From an uncultured Prevotellaceae bacterium (GTDB lineage: Bacteria; Bacteroidota; Bacteroidia; Bacteroidales; Bacteroidaceae): a stretch of DNA of 35,417 bases. Numbering within the stretch: position 1 is the first letter of the stretch; every line of letters starts with the position of its first letter. Made by a program: the position numbers and the translations under genes. Below are positions 8,285 to 17,039 of this stretch, one piece after another. The notes under the pieces are model-generated. The model had not been told where the DNA came from and did no database searches. It saw only the letters and a program-made list of their open reading frames with translations. The stretch is from positions 1-35,417 of the forward strand of contig CALBJW010000220.1 of the NCBI GenBank assembly GCA_937893145.1, written 5' to 3'.

Positions 8285-9817
8285 ATGAAAAAACTTATCA
8301 TATATAGCGCATTGGCTCTCATGACAGCATCTACTTTCGTTGCTTGTCAGGACAAGAGCTACGAAGAGTTTCCTGTTGTGATGAAGCCTATCAGTCAGAA
8401 CGATGTGAAGGCTGAACTTCAGGGCGACGACTATGTCATCACATGGAACGAACTCCAGTCGGATGTGAAGATGCAGGTAACACGCTACGTCGGCAATACT
8501 GTCAGCGGTACAGAGGTGGTCGATGGTAACAAGTATGTTCACTCTATGGTTGAGACTAACGTACCTTATACATACGTTCTCAAGACTACAGACGGCAAGA
8601 ATGTATCTACAGGTATTGTGCTTAACTACATGCGTGAGGGTGCTTCTCGCATCAATAATGTCAGCATGGCTCAGGCAGACACTAACACAGGTTACGATGC
8701 TGTCGTTTCATGGGACAAGAGTTCGGATGCTACAAGCATCAAGGTAACAGCTACTAATGGTTCGCGTACCATCACCGAGACTCTTGGTGGTGATGTTACA
8801 AGCTTCACTATCCCTGATGTTAAGGTAACAGAAGAGTGGCATGTCACTGTGGTTGCAGTGAACGAGAAGGGTTCTTCACTCTCTTCTTCAGCACAGCTCA
8901 AGATTGGTTCTACTAAGGTAGGTTACCTCTCTATCTACCCAACAGAGGCTGACCTCATCGCTAATGGTGATGATGATGAGGCTTGTGCATGGCTCTGGAC
9001 TAAGGCTGAGTACAAGAATGCAGAATACATCTACTTCGGCAACATCAAGTCGGCTGAGGACCTCAAGGAGTTCCGTGTTCTCTTCTGGCTCCGTGATATC
9101 GAGACAGAAAAGTTCGACGATGTATTCACATATCCTGACTGCGTGAAGAATGCTACTCCATTCGTTAGCGAGTGGTACAAGAACGGTGGTTCGCTCCTCC
9201 TCTGGCAGCACGCTTGTCCATATATCGAACAGCTTGGTCGTCTTCCTATCGGCACATTCACAGCTGAGGGTACAGACCCAGCGGTAGGTACTGGTAAGGG
9301 TTGGAACGATGGTGGTGCTCACTGGGTATTGGCTGTAAGTGCATGGCCAGGCGAGCAGTTCAAGCTCAACTACTACGAGCACCCAATCTATCGTGGCTTC
9401 GACTCTGAAATCCAGAGTGCTGATGGCGACTCATGGAAGAATATCCGCTTCCTCGGTCCAGGTTGGCGTGAAGACCACAACTGTCTCTTCCACAACCTTC
9501 CTGGCAGACTCACAGGTAAGGGCAATCAGGATCGTGCTTGCTATGACATCTGTACTTCACAGTACGGTATCTACCCACTCGGTACATGGGACGGTCAGCG
9601 CTGGTGGATTGGTCAGCTCAATGTTTGGGAGGCTCAGCAGGGTAACACAGACTACAAGGGTACTATCATCTGTATCGGTAACGGTGGTTGTGAGTTCGCT
9701 CAGAACAACCCTGATGGTACTAAGCCAACTCCAACTGCTTATCCAACAAACAACATCTACCAGGATAACATCCTCCGTCTTGCTAAGAACTCTATCGAGT
9801 ATCTCAAGACTCGCTAA
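8285..9817 (+). CDS. Surface fructan-binding lipoprotein (Fn3 + DUF4960-like)
   Basis: The 510-aa protein starts at the ATG at 8285. An in-frame ATG at 8162 lies inside susD and lacks a signal peptide, so I rejected it. The signal peptide ends FVAC with lipid-anchor Cys21. Residues 35-115 and 122-207 look like two Fn3-type beta-sandwiches (VTWDKSSDATSIKV pattern). About 211-510 is a larger aromatic-rich domain resembling DUF4960, as in the levan-binding protein BT1761 that holds this position in the B. thetaiotaomicron levan locus. No hydrolase motif is visible. Its likely role is to capture fructan at the surface next to SusD and the lipoprotein GH32. Confidence 0.85.
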   Translation: MKKLIIYSALALMTASTFVACQDKSYEEFPVVMKPISQNDVKAELQGDDYVITWNELQSDVKMQVTRYVGNTVSGTEVVDGNKYVHSMVETNVPYTYVLKTTDGKNVSTGIVLNYMREGASRINNVSMAQADTNTGYDAVVSWDKSSDATSIKVTATNGSRTITETLGGDVTSFTIPDVKVTEEWHVTVVAVNEKGSSLSSSAQLKIGSTKVGYLSIYPTEADLIANGDDDEACAWLWTKAEYKNAEYIYFGNIKSAEDLKEFRVLFWLRDIETEKFDDVFTYPDCVKNATPFVSEWYKNGGSLLLWQHACPYIEQLGRLPIGTFTAEGTDPAVGTGKGWNDGGAHWVLAVSAWPGEQFKLNYYEHPIYRGFDSEIQSADGDSWKNIRFLGPGWREDHNCLFHNLPGRLTGKGNQDRACYDICTSQYGIYPLGTWDGQRWWIGQLNVWEAQQGNTDYKGTIICIGNGGCEFAQNNPDGTKPTPTAYPTNNIYQDNILRLAKNSIEYLKTR

Positions 9818-9856
9818 TCTCCTGTATGTGAAAAGTCAAAGAATGAATTTTGATTT

Positions 9857-11383
9857 ATGAACGCTAACTTCAAACATATCTATACTGTCATTGCTGCTAT
9901 CGCGGCAATGACAGTTATGTCTTGTTCTAAGGAGAATGAAGTTATCATGCCTGACCATAGCCATGATAATGAAGGACCAAACACGGAAGAACCACAGAAA
10001 CCTACTGCAGATTCGTATAACGAGCAGTATCGTCCACAGGTACACTACACTCCAATCCGCAACTGGATGAACGACCCTAATGGTATGGTGTATGCTAATG
10101 GCACTTGGCACCTCTTCTATCAGTACAACCCACAGGGCAACGGATGGGGTAACATGTCATGGGGACATGCTACAAGTACCGACCTCATGCACTGGGAGGA
10201 GCAGGATGTGGCACTCGTTCGCGATAACCTCGGCGACATCTTCTCGGGTAGTGCTGTCATAGATAAGGACAACACTGCAGGTTTCGGTAAGGATGCTATG
10301 GTGGCACTCTACACAAGTGCGGGTGAACGCCAGCAGCAGTCTATGGCTTACAGCACCGATGGTGGTAAGTCGTTCACTCGTTTCAATGGTAACCCAATCA
10401 TTGGCAATACAGACAAGGATGACTTCCGCGACCCTAAGGTGTTCTGGCACGAGGAGTCACACCAGTGGGTTATGTCACTCGCTCGTGGATGGACTAAGGC
10501 AATCGACTTCTACGGTTCAAAGGACCTCAAGTCGTGGTCTTACCTCAGCAGTTTCTCAATGCCTGAGGTTGCTAAGTGCAATGGTGGTCAGTGGGAATGT
10601 CCAGACCTCATCAAGATTGATGGTAAGTGGGTGCTTATCGTAAGCACTAACCCAGGTGGTCCTGTTTCGGGTAGCGGCACAATGTACTTCATCGGTAACT
10701 TCGATGGCACCACATTCACTGCTGATGCTCACGACTACCCACTCTGGCTCGACTTCGGTCTTGACAACTATGCTGGTGTTACTTATAGCAATGCTCCAAA
10801 TGGTCGTTGGGTATTCATTGGTTGGATGAACAACTGGAACTACTCTGGCGATGTGCCTTGCAATCCTTGGCGTTCAGCAATGACTCTTCCTCGTGAACTC
10901 ACACTCACTCAGATTGATGGCAAGAACTATGTCGGTTCTTCGGTAGTAAAGGAAATCGATGGCATCGCAGGTTCTTGGTCTGACATCAATGGCACTCTTC
11001 CTGAGGCTGCTGCTTATCATGTTCAGGTTTCTCTCGACATGACAAGCGCTCACACTCTCAGTCTCTCGAATGCTAAGGGTGAACACTACGACATCGAGGT
11101 TCGTGCTGGTAATCACTCTCTCGTGGTTCGTCGTAATGCAAATTCGGGAACTACTACATTCCATAATCTCTTTGCACTCCCAGCTATCACAGCACCTATC
11201 TACGGCTCTGCTTCTGCAGTCACTCTCGACATCTTCATCGACCAGTCTTCTGTAGAGGTCATCACTGCCGACGGTACTACAAGCATCACAAACCTCGTGT
11301 TCCCATCTTCTATCTATAATAAGGTGGAAATCGATGGTAAGTCTGCTGGTAAGGTTCGTGCTCTCAAGCGTGTCTGGAAATAG
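9857..11383 (+). CDS. GH32 lipoprotein, probable surface endo-fructanase (levanase/inulinase)
   Basis: The 508-aa enzyme hydrolyses beta-fructosidic bonds. The signal peptide ends VMSC, with Cys23 as lipid anchor, followed by an acidic linker. The GH32 catalytic triad is complete: nucleophile Asp73 in WMNDPNG, stabilising Asp192 in FRDP, and acid/base Glu247 in WECPD. The five-blade propeller is followed by the C-terminal beta-sandwich (SSVEVI near the end). In B. thetaiotaomicron the lipoprotein GH32 at this operon position (BT1760) is the surface endo-levanase, so endo action is likely but not readable from sequence. Beta-2,6 versus beta-2,1 preference cannot be decided here. It shares a 31-nt identical block with the next GH32. 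Confidence 0.92.
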   Translation: MNANFKHIYTVIAAIAAMTVMSCSKENEVIMPDHSHDNEGPNTEEPQKPTADSYNEQYRPQVHYTPIRNWMNDPNGMVYANGTWHLFYQYNPQGNGWGNMSWGHATSTDLMHWEEQDVALVRDNLGDIFSGSAVIDKDNTAGFGKDAMVALYTSAGERQQQSMAYSTDGGKSFTRFNGNPIIGNTDKDDFRDPKVFWHEESHQWVMSLARGWTKAIDFYGSKDLKSWSYLSSFSMPEVAKCNGGQWECPDLIKIDGKWVLIVSTNPGGPVSGSGTMYFIGNFDGTTFTADAHDYPLWLDFGLDNYAGVTYSNAPNGRWVFIGWMNNWNYSGDVPCNPWRSAMTLPRELTLTQIDGKNYVGSSVVKEIDGIAGSWSDINGTLPEAAAYHVQVSLDMTSAHTLSLSNAKGEHYDIEVRAGNHSLVVRRNANSGTTTFHNLFALPAITAPIYGSASAVTLDIFIDQSSVEVITADGTTSITNLVFPSSIYNKVEIDGKSAGKVRALKRVWK

Positions 11384-11414
11384 TGCATTAAAACAAATCT
11401 TTTAATCTTCATTT

Positions 11415-13091
11415 ATGAAAAAAACAATCTTATCCCTCATACTTGCAGCATGTTGCTTCTCGGCATCTGCACAGAATGTGAAGGTAGAGCAGCTTGCTAA
11501 CGACAACTGCATCATTCGTATTGCAGCCAACGAACAGAGCAAGTATCTCCTTCTTCCTATCGAAGAGAAAGCACCAGAGTCGCGCATTCAGGTTATTGCA
11601 GATAATGACCTCCAGCGTAATCTCTATGTTCGTCTCGCTCTCAACAAGGTGGACTACTACATGCCATTCCTTCTTGATGAGTTCCGTGGCAAGAATCTCG
11701 TGCTTTTCACACATATCAATGTTGACCGTTCTAATCGTGGCGGAGTAGGTAGCGAGGTATGTTTTAAGGAATTCAAATTCTCCAACACCTTCGACACTAC
11801 CAACCATGAGAAGTATCGCCCTTCGTACCACCACACTCCTGTTTATGGTTGGATGAACGACCCTAATGGTATGGTGTATGTTAATGGTACATGGCACCTC
11901 TTCTATCAGTACAACCCTTACGGTTCGATGTGGGGCAACATGAACTGGGCTCATTCTACAAGTACAGACCTCATCCACTGGAAGGACCAGGGCATTGCTA
12001 TCGCTCCAGATGGTCATGGTTCTATCTTCTCAGGTTCGTGTGTAGTCGATCACAACAACACTGCAGGTTTTGGTAAGGATGCTATCATCGCCCTCTATAC
12101 AAGTGCAGGTGATGTTCAGGCACAGTCTCTTGCTTACAGCACAGATGGCGGTAAGACATTCACTCGTTATAATGGTAACCCAATCCTTACAGCCGATATT
12201 CCTGATTTCCGTGACCCTAACATGTTCTGGAACGAAGACATCAATGCTTGGAACCTCATCATGTCTGCTGGTCAGGAGATGCGTATCTACTCTTCTCCAA
12301 ACCTCAAGGACTGGAAGGAAGAGAGCCGTTTCGGACTCACACTCGGTTGTCATGGTGGTGTGTGGGAATGTCCAGACCTCATGAAAGTTCCTGAAATGGT
12401 GAATGGTAAGGCAACAGGTAAATCAAAGTGGGTGCTTTACTGCAACATCAACCCTGGTTTCGTGTTTGGCGGTTCGGGTACACAGTATTTCGTGGGCGAC
12501 TTCGATGGTCATAAGTTCACTGTTGACAGTGAGGCTCGCTATGCAGGAGGTAACGCTCTCTGGCAGGACTACGGTAAGGACCACTATGCAACAGTTTCGT
12601 TCTCGAATGCTCCTGATGGTCGTCATCCTATGATTGCATGGATGTCAAACTGGGAGTATGCAAATGATGTTCCAACAATGCAGTTCCGTTCTGCTAACTC
12701 CATCGTTCGCGACCCATTCCTCTACAAGGTAGGCAAGCAGTACTTCCTCGGTTCGCGCCCAGCACCAGAGTATGACAAGGCAGGACTCGACAAGCAGATT
12801 AAGGTTAAGGGTTCTTGCACCGTTACTCTCTCGAACGCTGAGGGTGAAGAGGCTGTCATCACTTACGACCAGAAGGCTATGACTCTCTCCTTCGACCGCA
12901 GCAAGAGTGGCGAGACTGCCTTCAACCAGAACTTCGCTGTGAAGACTACAGCTCCTGTTCAGCGCAAGCTCACTTCACTCCGTATCTTCATCGACAACTC
13001 TTCTGTAGAGGTGTTCGGTAACAACGGTGAGGTGGTGCTCACTAATCTCGTATTCCCAAAATCTCCACTTACTAACGTAACTGTGAAATAA
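11415..13091 (+). CDS. GH32 with N-terminal accessory domain, probable periplasmic exo-fructosidase
   Basis: The 558-aa protein has a signal peptidase I-type leader (SASAQ, cut near residue 20) and no lipobox, suggesting a periplasmic location. Residues 21-130 form an additional domain that resembles the DUF4980-type module found in front of Bacteroidota GH32 enzymes. The catalytic part begins near 135: nucleophile Asp149 (WMNDPNG), Asp267 (FRDP) and Glu318 (WECPD) are all present. The C-terminal beta-sandwich holds SSVEVFGNNGEVVLTN. Its likely role is to release fructose from imported oligosaccharides. It lies 31 nt after the first GH32 and 2 nt before the permease, so it is within the same transcript. 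Confidence 0.92.
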   Translation: MKKTILSLILAACCFSASAQNVKVEQLANDNCIIRIAANEQSKYLLLPIEEKAPESRIQVIADNDLQRNLYVRLALNKVDYYMPFLLDEFRGKNLVLFTHINVDRSNRGGVGSEVCFKEFKFSNTFDTTNHEKYRPSYHHTPVYGWMNDPNGMVYVNGTWHLFYQYNPYGSMWGNMNWAHSTSTDLIHWKDQGIAIAPDGHGSIFSGSCVVDHNNTAGFGKDAIIALYTSAGDVQAQSLAYSTDGGKTFTRYNGNPILTADIPDFRDPNMFWNEDINAWNLIMSAGQEMRIYSSPNLKDWKEESRFGLTLGCHGGVWECPDLMKVPEMVNGKATGKSKWVLYCNINPGFVFGGSGTQYFVGDFDGHKFTVDSEARYAGGNALWQDYGKDHYATVSFSNAPDGRHPMIAWMSNWEYANDVPTMQFRSANSIVRDPFLYKVGKQYFLGSRPAPEYDKAGLDKQIKVKGSCTVTLSNAEGEEAVITYDQKAMTLSFDRSKSGETAFNQNFAVKTTAPVQRKLTSLRIFIDNSSVEVFGNNGEVVLTNLVFPKSPLTNVTVK

Positions 13092-13093
13092 TT

Positions 13094-14245
13094 ATGAAAA
13101 ACAATAGTAAAGTCGCCATATTGAGCGTTATGCTCTGCTTCTTTGCGATGGGTTTCGTTGACCTTGTCGGCATTGCGAGCAACTACGTTAAGGAAGACCT
13201 CAACCTTACCGACTCAGTAGCCAACATCTTCCCATCCCTCGTGTTCTTCTGGTTCCTCCTCTTCAGTGTGCCAACAGGTATGCTCATGAACAAGATTGGT
13301 CGTAAGAACACAGTTCTCGTGTCACTCGCAGTAACTGTAGTGTCACTCCTTCTTCCTCTCTTTGGTGAGACATTCCCAATCATGCTCATAGCCTTCTCTC
13401 TGCTCGGTATCGGCAATGCTATCATGCAGACATCGCTCAACCCACTCGTTACAACAGTCATGGGAGGTGGTAACCTTGCTTCGACACTCACCTTCGGACA
13501 GTTCATCAAGGCTATCGCATCCTTCCTTGCACCATACCTCGCAATGTGGGGAGCAACAGCCCTCATCCCAAGTTTCGGACTCAACTGGCGTGTGCTCTTT
13601 GCTATCTACTTCGTAGTGGGAGCCATCGCTACAAGCATCCTCTGGGCTACTCCAATCGAGGAAGAACCTATCGAGGGCAAGGCATCAGGTTTTGTGGATT
13701 GCATCAAGTTGCTCGGTACTCCTATCGTGTTCCTCTCGTTCCTTGGCATCATGTGTCATGTGGGTATCGATGTAGGTACCAACACAACTGCTCCAAAGCT
13801 CCTCATGGAACGACTTGGCATGACTCTCAACGAGGCAGCATTCGCCACATCGCTCTACTTCATCTTCCGTACCATCGGATGCTTCACAGGCTCGTTCTTC
13901 CTCCGTGTGCTGAAGACACGCACCTTCTTCATCATCTCAGTTATCATGATGGCACTCTCGATGGCTGGCATGTGGACAGGCACAGATAAGCTCGTGCTCT
14001 ACGCTGCTATCGCACTCGTAGGCTACGGCAACTCAAATGTGTTCTCTATCTGTTTTGCAAATGCTCTCCAGTCCGTACCAGATAAGCAGAACGAAGTGTC
14101 TGGTCTCATGATTATGGGCCTCTTTGGTGGTACAGTGTTCCCTCTCCTCATGGGTGTCATGAGCGATGCAATGGGACAGGCTGGTGCTGTGCTTGTCATG
14201 GCTGTAGGTGTTGCTTATCTCTTTACTTACATCCGCAAGTTGTAG
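13094..14245 (+). CDS. MFS sugar permease, probable inner-membrane fructose importer
   Basis: The 383-aa protein is almost entirely hydrophobic, with roughly 12 membrane helices. It has the MFS loop signature PTGMLMNKIGRKNTV between helices 2 and 3 and resembles the FucP/glucose-galactose proton-symporter group. It starts 2 nt after the GH32 stop and closes the operon. Context indicates uptake of the fructose released by the two GH32 enzymes. In the B. thetaiotaomicron levan locus a permease holds the same place and a fructokinase follows. No kinase follows here, so phosphorylation must be encoded elsewhere. Confidence 0.88.
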   Translation: MKNNSKVAILSVMLCFFAMGFVDLVGIASNYVKEDLNLTDSVANIFPSLVFFWFLLFSVPTGMLMNKIGRKNTVLVSLAVTVVSLLLPLFGETFPIMLIAFSLLGIGNAIMQTSLNPLVTTVMGGGNLASTLTFGQFIKAIASFLAPYLAMWGATALIPSFGLNWRVLFAIYFVVGAIATSILWATPIEEEPIEGKASGFVDCIKLLGTPIVFLSFLGIMCHVGIDVGTNTTAPKLLMERLGMTLNEAAFATSLYFIFRTIGCFTGSFFLRVLKTRTFFIISVIMMALSMAGMWTGTDKLVLYAAIALVGYGNSNVFSICFANALQSVPDKQNEVSGLMIMGLFGGTVFPLLMGVMSDAMGQAGAVLVMAVGVAYLFTYIRKL

Positions 14246-14317
14246 GAACATAAGTCCTATATCACTCATCAAACCGAGCAAGTTACAAACTTGCAAAAGT
14301 TGAATAAGATACAACAT

Positions 14318-14362
14318 AAAGAAGAACCCCGAAAGTGTGTAAGGCTTTCGGGGTTCTTCTTT
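14318..14362. terminator. Bidirectional terminator between permease and acyl-CoA synthetase genes
   Basis: An 18-bp perfect stem pairs 14318-14335 with 14345-14362 around a 9-nt loop. The GC-rich core ACCCCGAAAG is followed by a T-rich flank on each strand. It separates two convergent genes and ends both transcripts. Confidence 0.9.
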
Positions 14363-14375
14363 CTTTCTATATTCT

Positions 14376-16004
14376 TTATACTCTATACAAAAATCCGTTC
14401 TTCAAGTCTGAGAGTGCCGTTTCCTTTATCTTTACATGCATCTTCTTGCCAGTAGCATTGAAAGGAATCTGCTGAGTGAAGCGGTAGTAGCGTGGTCGCT
14501 TGAAGTTGGCTATGTGGGCACTGTTCTTGCAGTATTCGTCGAGTTCCTCTGGAGTGAGGGTGCTGTCGTTCACTACGATGTAGGCTGTTACGACCTGACC
14601 ACGAATCTTGTCAGGAACGGATGTCACGATGCAGTCCTTCACCTTAGGGTGAGTGTTGAGGATGGCTTCAATCTCAGTAGGGTAGATGTTCTCGCCCGAA
14701 GAGATTATCATGTCGTCCTTTCTGCCGATGATGGTCACGAACTGGTTCTCGTCCCATGTGGCGAGGTCGTTGGTGTAGATGAAGTCCTTGTAGTATTTCT
14801 GTTCGGTCTCCGCATCGTTAGCAAAGTACTTGTATGGCGACTTGGCTGGTGAACAGATGATGACTTCGCCCACCTCCGAACCGTCGGTAGCAACGAGGTC
14901 GTCTGGATCTGCCTTGTGGTCGTCGTATATCTTCACCACACGAACATCATCATCCACGCACGATGCTCCTGCTGTACCAGCATTGTCTGGAAGGTCGAAC
15001 GGACGAAGGAAGGTGTTCCAGAAGGTCTCTGTTGTGCCATAACCGTTGAAGATATATGGAGTAAGCACCTTCTGATAACGAATACATGCGCCTCGTTCCA
15101 GTGGACTACCCATCGTTACGATGCCCTTGAGCGATGAGAGGTCGTGAGCGCTGCGTTCCTGCTGGTCTGCAAGTTCTTCGAGAACGGTTGGCACACCCAC
15201 AAGGAAGGTTATCTTGTAGCGTGTGGTGTAGCGAAGAGCCCTTTCTGCCTCAAACTTACCCATGATGATGATAGCCGAACCTGCGTAGAACGCTGGGCAT
15301 GGACCTGCACAGTGGAGACCGCCACGATGGAACCAAGGAGTGGTGTTCATGGTGACATCCTTGTACGACATTGGGAAATGTATCATCACATCGTGGGCTG
15401 AAAGCACCTCATTGATGCTTGTAAGAGCCACAGCCTTAGGCTTGCCTGTTGTGCCAGAGGTGTAGAGACGAGTTGTCTCGTCGTAGATGTTGTAGTCGCA
15501 TGTGTATGGAGGTTCCTCTGTGCTTGACTCCTTGACATAGTCGTTGTATGAGATGGCACAATCGTCGGAATCGTTGTCTGTCACGATGACACGAAGAGGC
15601 TTATGCTTTGCGATGCTGATGGACTCAAGCACATTGTCCTTGTTTGCCTTGTTGCAGAGGATGACCTTTGGCTTTGAGTCGTCGATGTTGAAAGCCATCT
15701 CGCCCGGACTGAGTCGGAAGCTTACAGGACAGCACACAGCGTGCATCTTGTGGCATGCTATGTAGGCAAAAGCAAATTCAGGGCAGTTGAGCATCTGTAG
15801 CATCACCACATCGCCTTTGCCCAGTCCTTCCTTGTGGAGGGTGTTGCAGAGTCGGTTGGTGTCAGCGTTGAGCTGGGAATATGTCCACACCTTGTTTTCC
15901 TCAGGAAGAACCATCGCTGTGCGGTTGGCGTATCTCCTGACATTACGCATGAATCCTTCTATCCATGTGTATTTGCTTTCGAATATGGTCTTGAAATCTT
16001 TCAT
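14376..16004 (-). CDS. Acyl-CoA synthetase / AMP-dependent ligase
   Basis: The 542-aa cytoplasmic enzyme of the ANL superfamily activates a carboxylic acid as an acyl-adenylate and probably transfers it to CoA. Core motifs are all present: A3 YTSGTTGKPK (181-190), A5 GYGTTE (321-326), the A7 Asp region TNDLATW (411-417), A8 GRKDDMIISSGENIYPTEIE (427-446), and the A10 lysine in FNATGKKMHVK (Lys520). Length is normal for medium- or long-chain fatty acyl-CoA synthetases. There is no signal peptide. It stands alone on the minus strand between two hairpins and is unrelated to the fructan genes. Substrate chain length cannot be predicted, and an aryl or amino acid substrate is not excluded. Confidence 0.88.
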   Translation of the reverse strand: MKDFKTIFESKYTWIEGFMRNVRRYANRTAMVLPEENKVWTYSQLNADTNRLCNTLHKEGLGKGDVVMLQMLNCPEFAFAYIACHKMHAVCCPVSFRLSPGEMAFNIDDSKPKVILCNKANKDNVLESISIAKHKPLRVIVTDNDSDDCAISYNDYVKESSTEEPPYTCDYNIYDETTRLYTSGTTGKPKAVALTSINEVLSAHDVMIHFPMSYKDVTMNTTPWFHRGGLHCAGPCPAFYAGSAIIIMGKFEAERALRYTTRYKITFLVGVPTVLEELADQQERSAHDLSSLKGIVTMGSPLERGACIRYQKVLTPYIFNGYGTTETFWNTFLRPFDLPDNAGTAGASCVDDDVRVVKIYDDHKADPDDLVATDGSEVGEVIICSPAKSPYKYFANDAETEQKYYKDFIYTNDLATWDENQFVTIIGRKDDMIISSGENIYPTEIEAILNTHPKVKDCIVTSVPDKIRGQVVTAYIVVNDSTLTPEELDEYCKNSAHIANFKRPRYYRFTQQIPFNATGKKMHVKIKETALSDLKNGFLYRV

Positions 16005-16036
16005 CTTTCTTACTTCAATTTGTACCTTTTCTTCTG

Positions 16037-16044
16037 CAAATGTA
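16037..16044 (-). promoter_or_regulatory. -7 promoter element of the acyl-CoA synthetase gene
   Basis: On the minus strand this reads TACATTTG, fitting TAnnTTTG, 32 nt before the start codon. No clear -33 element is visible. Confidence 0.45.
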
Positions 16045-16107
16045 ATGAAAAATATAGGACGATGGACTTGAAAACATCAGTTTTGTGACCTATAAATAAT
16101 AAAAAGA

Positions 16108-16153
16108 GGTGTTGAACCCAAATTGTTTGCACACCATTTTTGTGGTGTGTGCA
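16108..16153 (+). repeat. GGTGTTGAACCCA 13-mer followed by hairpin, copy 1
   Basis: The 13-mer GGTGTTGAACCCA (16108-16120) precedes a hairpin in which CACACCA pairs with TGGTGTG around TTTTG, with a GCA/TGC extension across a 2-nt bulge. The same 13-mer stands before the hairpin at 35147-35176. The region 16005-16293 between the divergent genes otherwise holds only promoters. Confidence 0.5.
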
Positions 16154-16210
16154 GTTATGGATTTCCCCTCAAGAATAGGGAATTTATTTTTCGCTTTGGG
16201 GATTTTCACA

Positions 16211-16241
16211 TTTGAATCGTGCGAAAAACTCCATAACTTTG
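16211..16241 (+). promoter_or_regulatory. Promoter of the histidine-rich secreted protein gene
   Basis: TTTG at 16211-16214, then 19 nt, then TAACTTTG at 16234-16241. This matches the Bacteroidota consensus TTTG-N19-TAnnTTTG closely. A leader of about 45 nt would precede the gene. Confidence 0.75.
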
Positions 16242-16293
16242 CATCGTCAAAAGAAAAAAACGAATTATTAATTTTCTAAAAACAAATAAGATT

Positions 16294-16800
16294 ATGAAGA
16301 AGCTCAATACTCTTTTCAAGGTTGCAATGGTTGCAGTAATGGCAATGTTCAGTGTTAATGCAAACGCTCAGCACAGAGGTGGTCGTGAAATGCATTTCGG
16401 TAATGGTGGCGTACGCATGGAACATCACATGGATGGTGGTCGCTACGACGCTCCTCGTCATCATGGTGGATACGACACTCGTGCTTATGACCATCGTGGT
16501 CACTACGCTCCAACCCCTTCACACCATCACGTAGTGGCTCCATGTCCTCCTCCTCGTTTCGACCGCTATGGTTATCTCCCAGGTTGGGAAGGTCGTGTTC
16601 GCTACCTCAATGGTCGCTATGGTTATCTCCGCGGCAACGATTGGTACTGGTACGATACATACTATGCTCCAGACTACTACTACGCTCATCCTGTAGCACA
16701 TTTCCACGCTCATCGCCTCAGCCCTGAAGGTCGTGCCATCGTAGGTGCTGTAGCTGGCACAGTTGCTGTAGCAGCTCTCATCGGAGCATTGACTCATTAA
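16294..16800 (+). CDS. Small secreted histidine-rich protein of unknown function
   Basis: The 168-aa protein is not a family I can name. Residues 1-25 form a signal peptide (VNANAQ). Residues 26-80 are rich in His, Gly, Arg and Asp (HH pairs, one HHH), and the whole protein has 16 His. The middle, about 86-130, is Tyr/Trp-rich and contains RYGYL twice (RYGYLPG and RYGYLRG). The C-terminus has a short hydrophobic glycine-containing segment (GRAIVGAVAGTVAVAALIGAL) that could insert in a membrane. The composition suggests metal binding in the periplasm or at the envelope, which is inference only. It has its own strong promoter and no partner genes. Confidence 0.8.
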   Translation: MKKLNTLFKVAMVAVMAMFSVNANAQHRGGREMHFGNGGVRMEHHMDGGRYDAPRHHGGYDTRAYDHRGHYAPTPSHHHVVAPCPPPRFDRYGYLPGWEGRVRYLNGRYGYLRGNDWYWYDTYYAPDYYYAHPVAHFHAHRLSPEGRAIVGAVAGTVAVAALIGALTH

Positions 16801-16805
16801 AAATG

Positions 16806-16915
16806 GGTTAAAAGGTTAGAGGGTTATAATGGTTAAAAGGTTAGAGATTAAAGTTGATAGCCAAATGGTAAATGGTAAATGGCTAAATGGTTAATACTAA
16901 ATGGTGAAATGTTAT
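16806..16915. repeat. Low-complexity direct repeats (GGTTAAAAGGTTAGAG x2, AAATGGT array)
   Basis: A 16-bp unit occurs at 16806-16821 and 16831-16846, followed by a degenerate run of AAATGGT-like heptamers from 16863 to about 16915. It fills the gap between the histidine-rich gene and the next terminator. No coding potential is seen. Confidence 0.75.
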
Positions 16916-16960
16916 AATATAGTGCAGTTGACAAAGGTGAGTTGATAAAATTAAAGAGTA

Positions 16961-16988
16961 TAGGCATCCAAAAAAGATTGGATGCCTA
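16961..16988 (+). terminator. Rho-independent terminator before the WYL regulator
   Basis: A 10-bp stem, TAGGCATCCA (16961-16970) with TGGATGCCTA (16979-16988), 8-nt loop, followed by ACTTTTTTG. It ends the transcript of the histidine-rich gene and isolates the next promoter. Confidence 0.85.
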
Positions 16989-17007
16989 ACTTTTTTGTGT
17001 TGGTTTG

Positions 17008-17039
17008 TTTCGGGTATTCGTTTTTTCTCTCTATATTTG
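17008..17039 (+). promoter_or_regulatory. Promoter of the WYL regulator-GH115 unit
   Basis: TATATTTG at 17032-17039 matches TAnnTTTG. A -33-like TTTC lies at 17008-17011, 20 nt upstream. Transcription would begin near 17046, so the first usable ATG is 17061, which decides the start of the regulator gene. Confidence 0.65.

Noticed and set aside
16806..16915. Possible CRISPR array
   Set aside because: The units are too short and contiguous, with no unique spacers and no cas genes nearby.
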